33,307 bases of DNA, taken from positions 1-33,307 of the IMG/VR virus record IMGVR_UViG_3300020416_000030, one strand, 5' to 3'. The stretch is from a virus. The position numbers and the translations under genes are program-made. Below the pieces are notes generated by a model. It saw nothing but the letters and a program-made list of their open reading frames with translations, made no database searches and was not told the DNA's origin. Below, in pieces: positions 32,855 through 33,307 of the stretch (the first letter of the stretch is position 1; each line of letters opens with the position of its first letter).

Positions 32855-33307
32855 TTAGATAATACGAGTTTTTTCATGTCCGACACGAATTCGAGGATCG
32901 CACCAGATTTCAATACCAGCCTTTTTGGCATCGAGACAGAACGAGACATCTTCGCCACACATATCCTGTACAGTACCAGATTCAAAGACTTGCATTTGAG
33001 GAGCAAACCAAGGATACTTCATATCAGGATGCTCAAAGACACCCTTCTTAATGAGTAACCAACCGAATCCTGCATAATCTACAGTGAATGGTTTCTTTCT
33101 TTTCTGTATTGTGTCGAGTGTTTCATGATTCATGACACCACCATTTGCTGCGAAGTCTTCTTCGTCTAACCAGTGAGCAACTGATGTAGTACGACCATCT
33201 TCAGTACAATACCAACCAGATACAATAGGTTTCTCCTTCTCAGGATCAACTACAATATTGTAACCTGCAAGTTTTGTTGCATCTGATCCATCCTTATTCT
33301 TGATTAC
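32855..33307 (-). CDS. Glycosyltransferase, GT-A type (C-terminal part)
   Basis: The frame is open to the right edge of the window, so the 150 residues seen are the C-terminal part; the internal Met at 33133 is not the likely start. The fragment holds NYGALK-type codons near the edge (read as GSDATKLAGYNIVVDPEKEK), then AHWLDEEDFAANGGVMNHET and DYAGFGWLLIKKGVFE. The end has CGEDVSFCLDAKKAGIEIWC then DPRIRVGHEKTRII. The GED..FC followed by D....VGH arrangement is typical of GT-A fold family-2-like glycosyltransferases: an acidic residue near the acceptor and a His near the metal or diphosphate. The donor sugar and target cannot be read from this. It heads the coupled cassette that leads to speD. 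Confidence 0.8.
   Translation of the reverse strand, partial: VIKNKDGSDATKLAGYNIVVDPEKEKPIVSGWYCTEDGRTTSVAHWLDEEDFAANGGVMNHETLDTIQKRKKPFTVDYAGFGWLLIKKGVFEHPDMKYPWFAPQMQVFESGTVQDMCGEDVSFCLDAKKAGIEIWCDPRIRVGHEKTRII

Noticed and set aside
32855-33133. A 92-residue gene starting at the ATG at 33133
   Set aside because: The frame continues upstream without a stop to the window edge with good coding character, so this ATG is an internal methionine of a glycosyltransferase.
1-33307. tRNA genes or long non-coding regions
   Set aside because: No gap exceeds about 45 bases, so there is no room for a tRNA outside the coding frames, and I saw no insertion sequence, attachment site or origin.

Overview
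The window is a stretch of an AT-rich, T4-like marine myovirus genome, most likely a cyanophage (Kyanoviridae-type). A pelagiphage relative is the main alternative. All genes lie on the minus strand and are packed almost without gaps: most neighbours overlap by 1-8 bases or sit within a few bases of each other, and the longest non-coding gap is about 45 bases. The evidence is the T4 morphogenesis order 25-6-7-8-(adsorption genes)-13-14-15-16, a phage-type speD gene, and small proteins of the kind seen in marine T4-like phages. No photosystem gene is present here, so the host assignment is inference.

Reading in the direction of transcription, from high to low coordinates, the window opens with a cassette of seven tightly coupled genes (33307-31238). 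They are the end of a GT-A type glycosyltransferase, four micro-genes of 26, 56, 42 and 55 codons, an unrecognised 243-residue protein, and S-adenosylmethionine decarboxylase (speD). A T4-type late promoter (TATAAATA, 31229-31236) then starts the baseplate wedge block: gp25, gp6 and a giant 4321-residue gp7-position protein that alone takes 39% of the window. A second exact TATAAATA (15898-15905) precedes gp8, a 2445-residue DUF4815-type protein and a 66-residue protein. A third (6758-6765) precedes small beta-rich virion proteins, a 644-residue fibre-like protein, a short coiled-coil protein, the neck proteins gp13 and gp14, the tail completion protein gp15 and the small terminase subunit gp16. 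The first codons of another small gene run off the left edge.

The genes work together to build and fill the virion. gp25, gp6, gp7 and gp8 form the baseplate wedge. The genes between gp8 and gp13 occupy the place of T4 genes 9-12 and wac and probably form the host-contact apparatus. gp13, gp14 and gp15 join head to tail, and gp16 serves DNA packaging. The upstream cassette is metabolic or accessory.

The most interesting content lies inside the large structural proteins, which are mosaics of recurring modules. A cupredoxin-like domain with a full set of candidate type-1 copper ligands sits at the C-terminus of the giant protein. A YHYH-type domain has lost its histidines. An adhesin-like 'NHGF..GD' module recurs within the giant protein, and two further modules ('GxGYT..P' and 'IDxE..RG..H') recur across several different virion proteins. 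The DUF4815 protein carries an Asn/Glu-Val-Thr tripeptide repeat and a thrombospondin-3-like calcium motif. All family assignments come from reading the sequence; no database search was possible.
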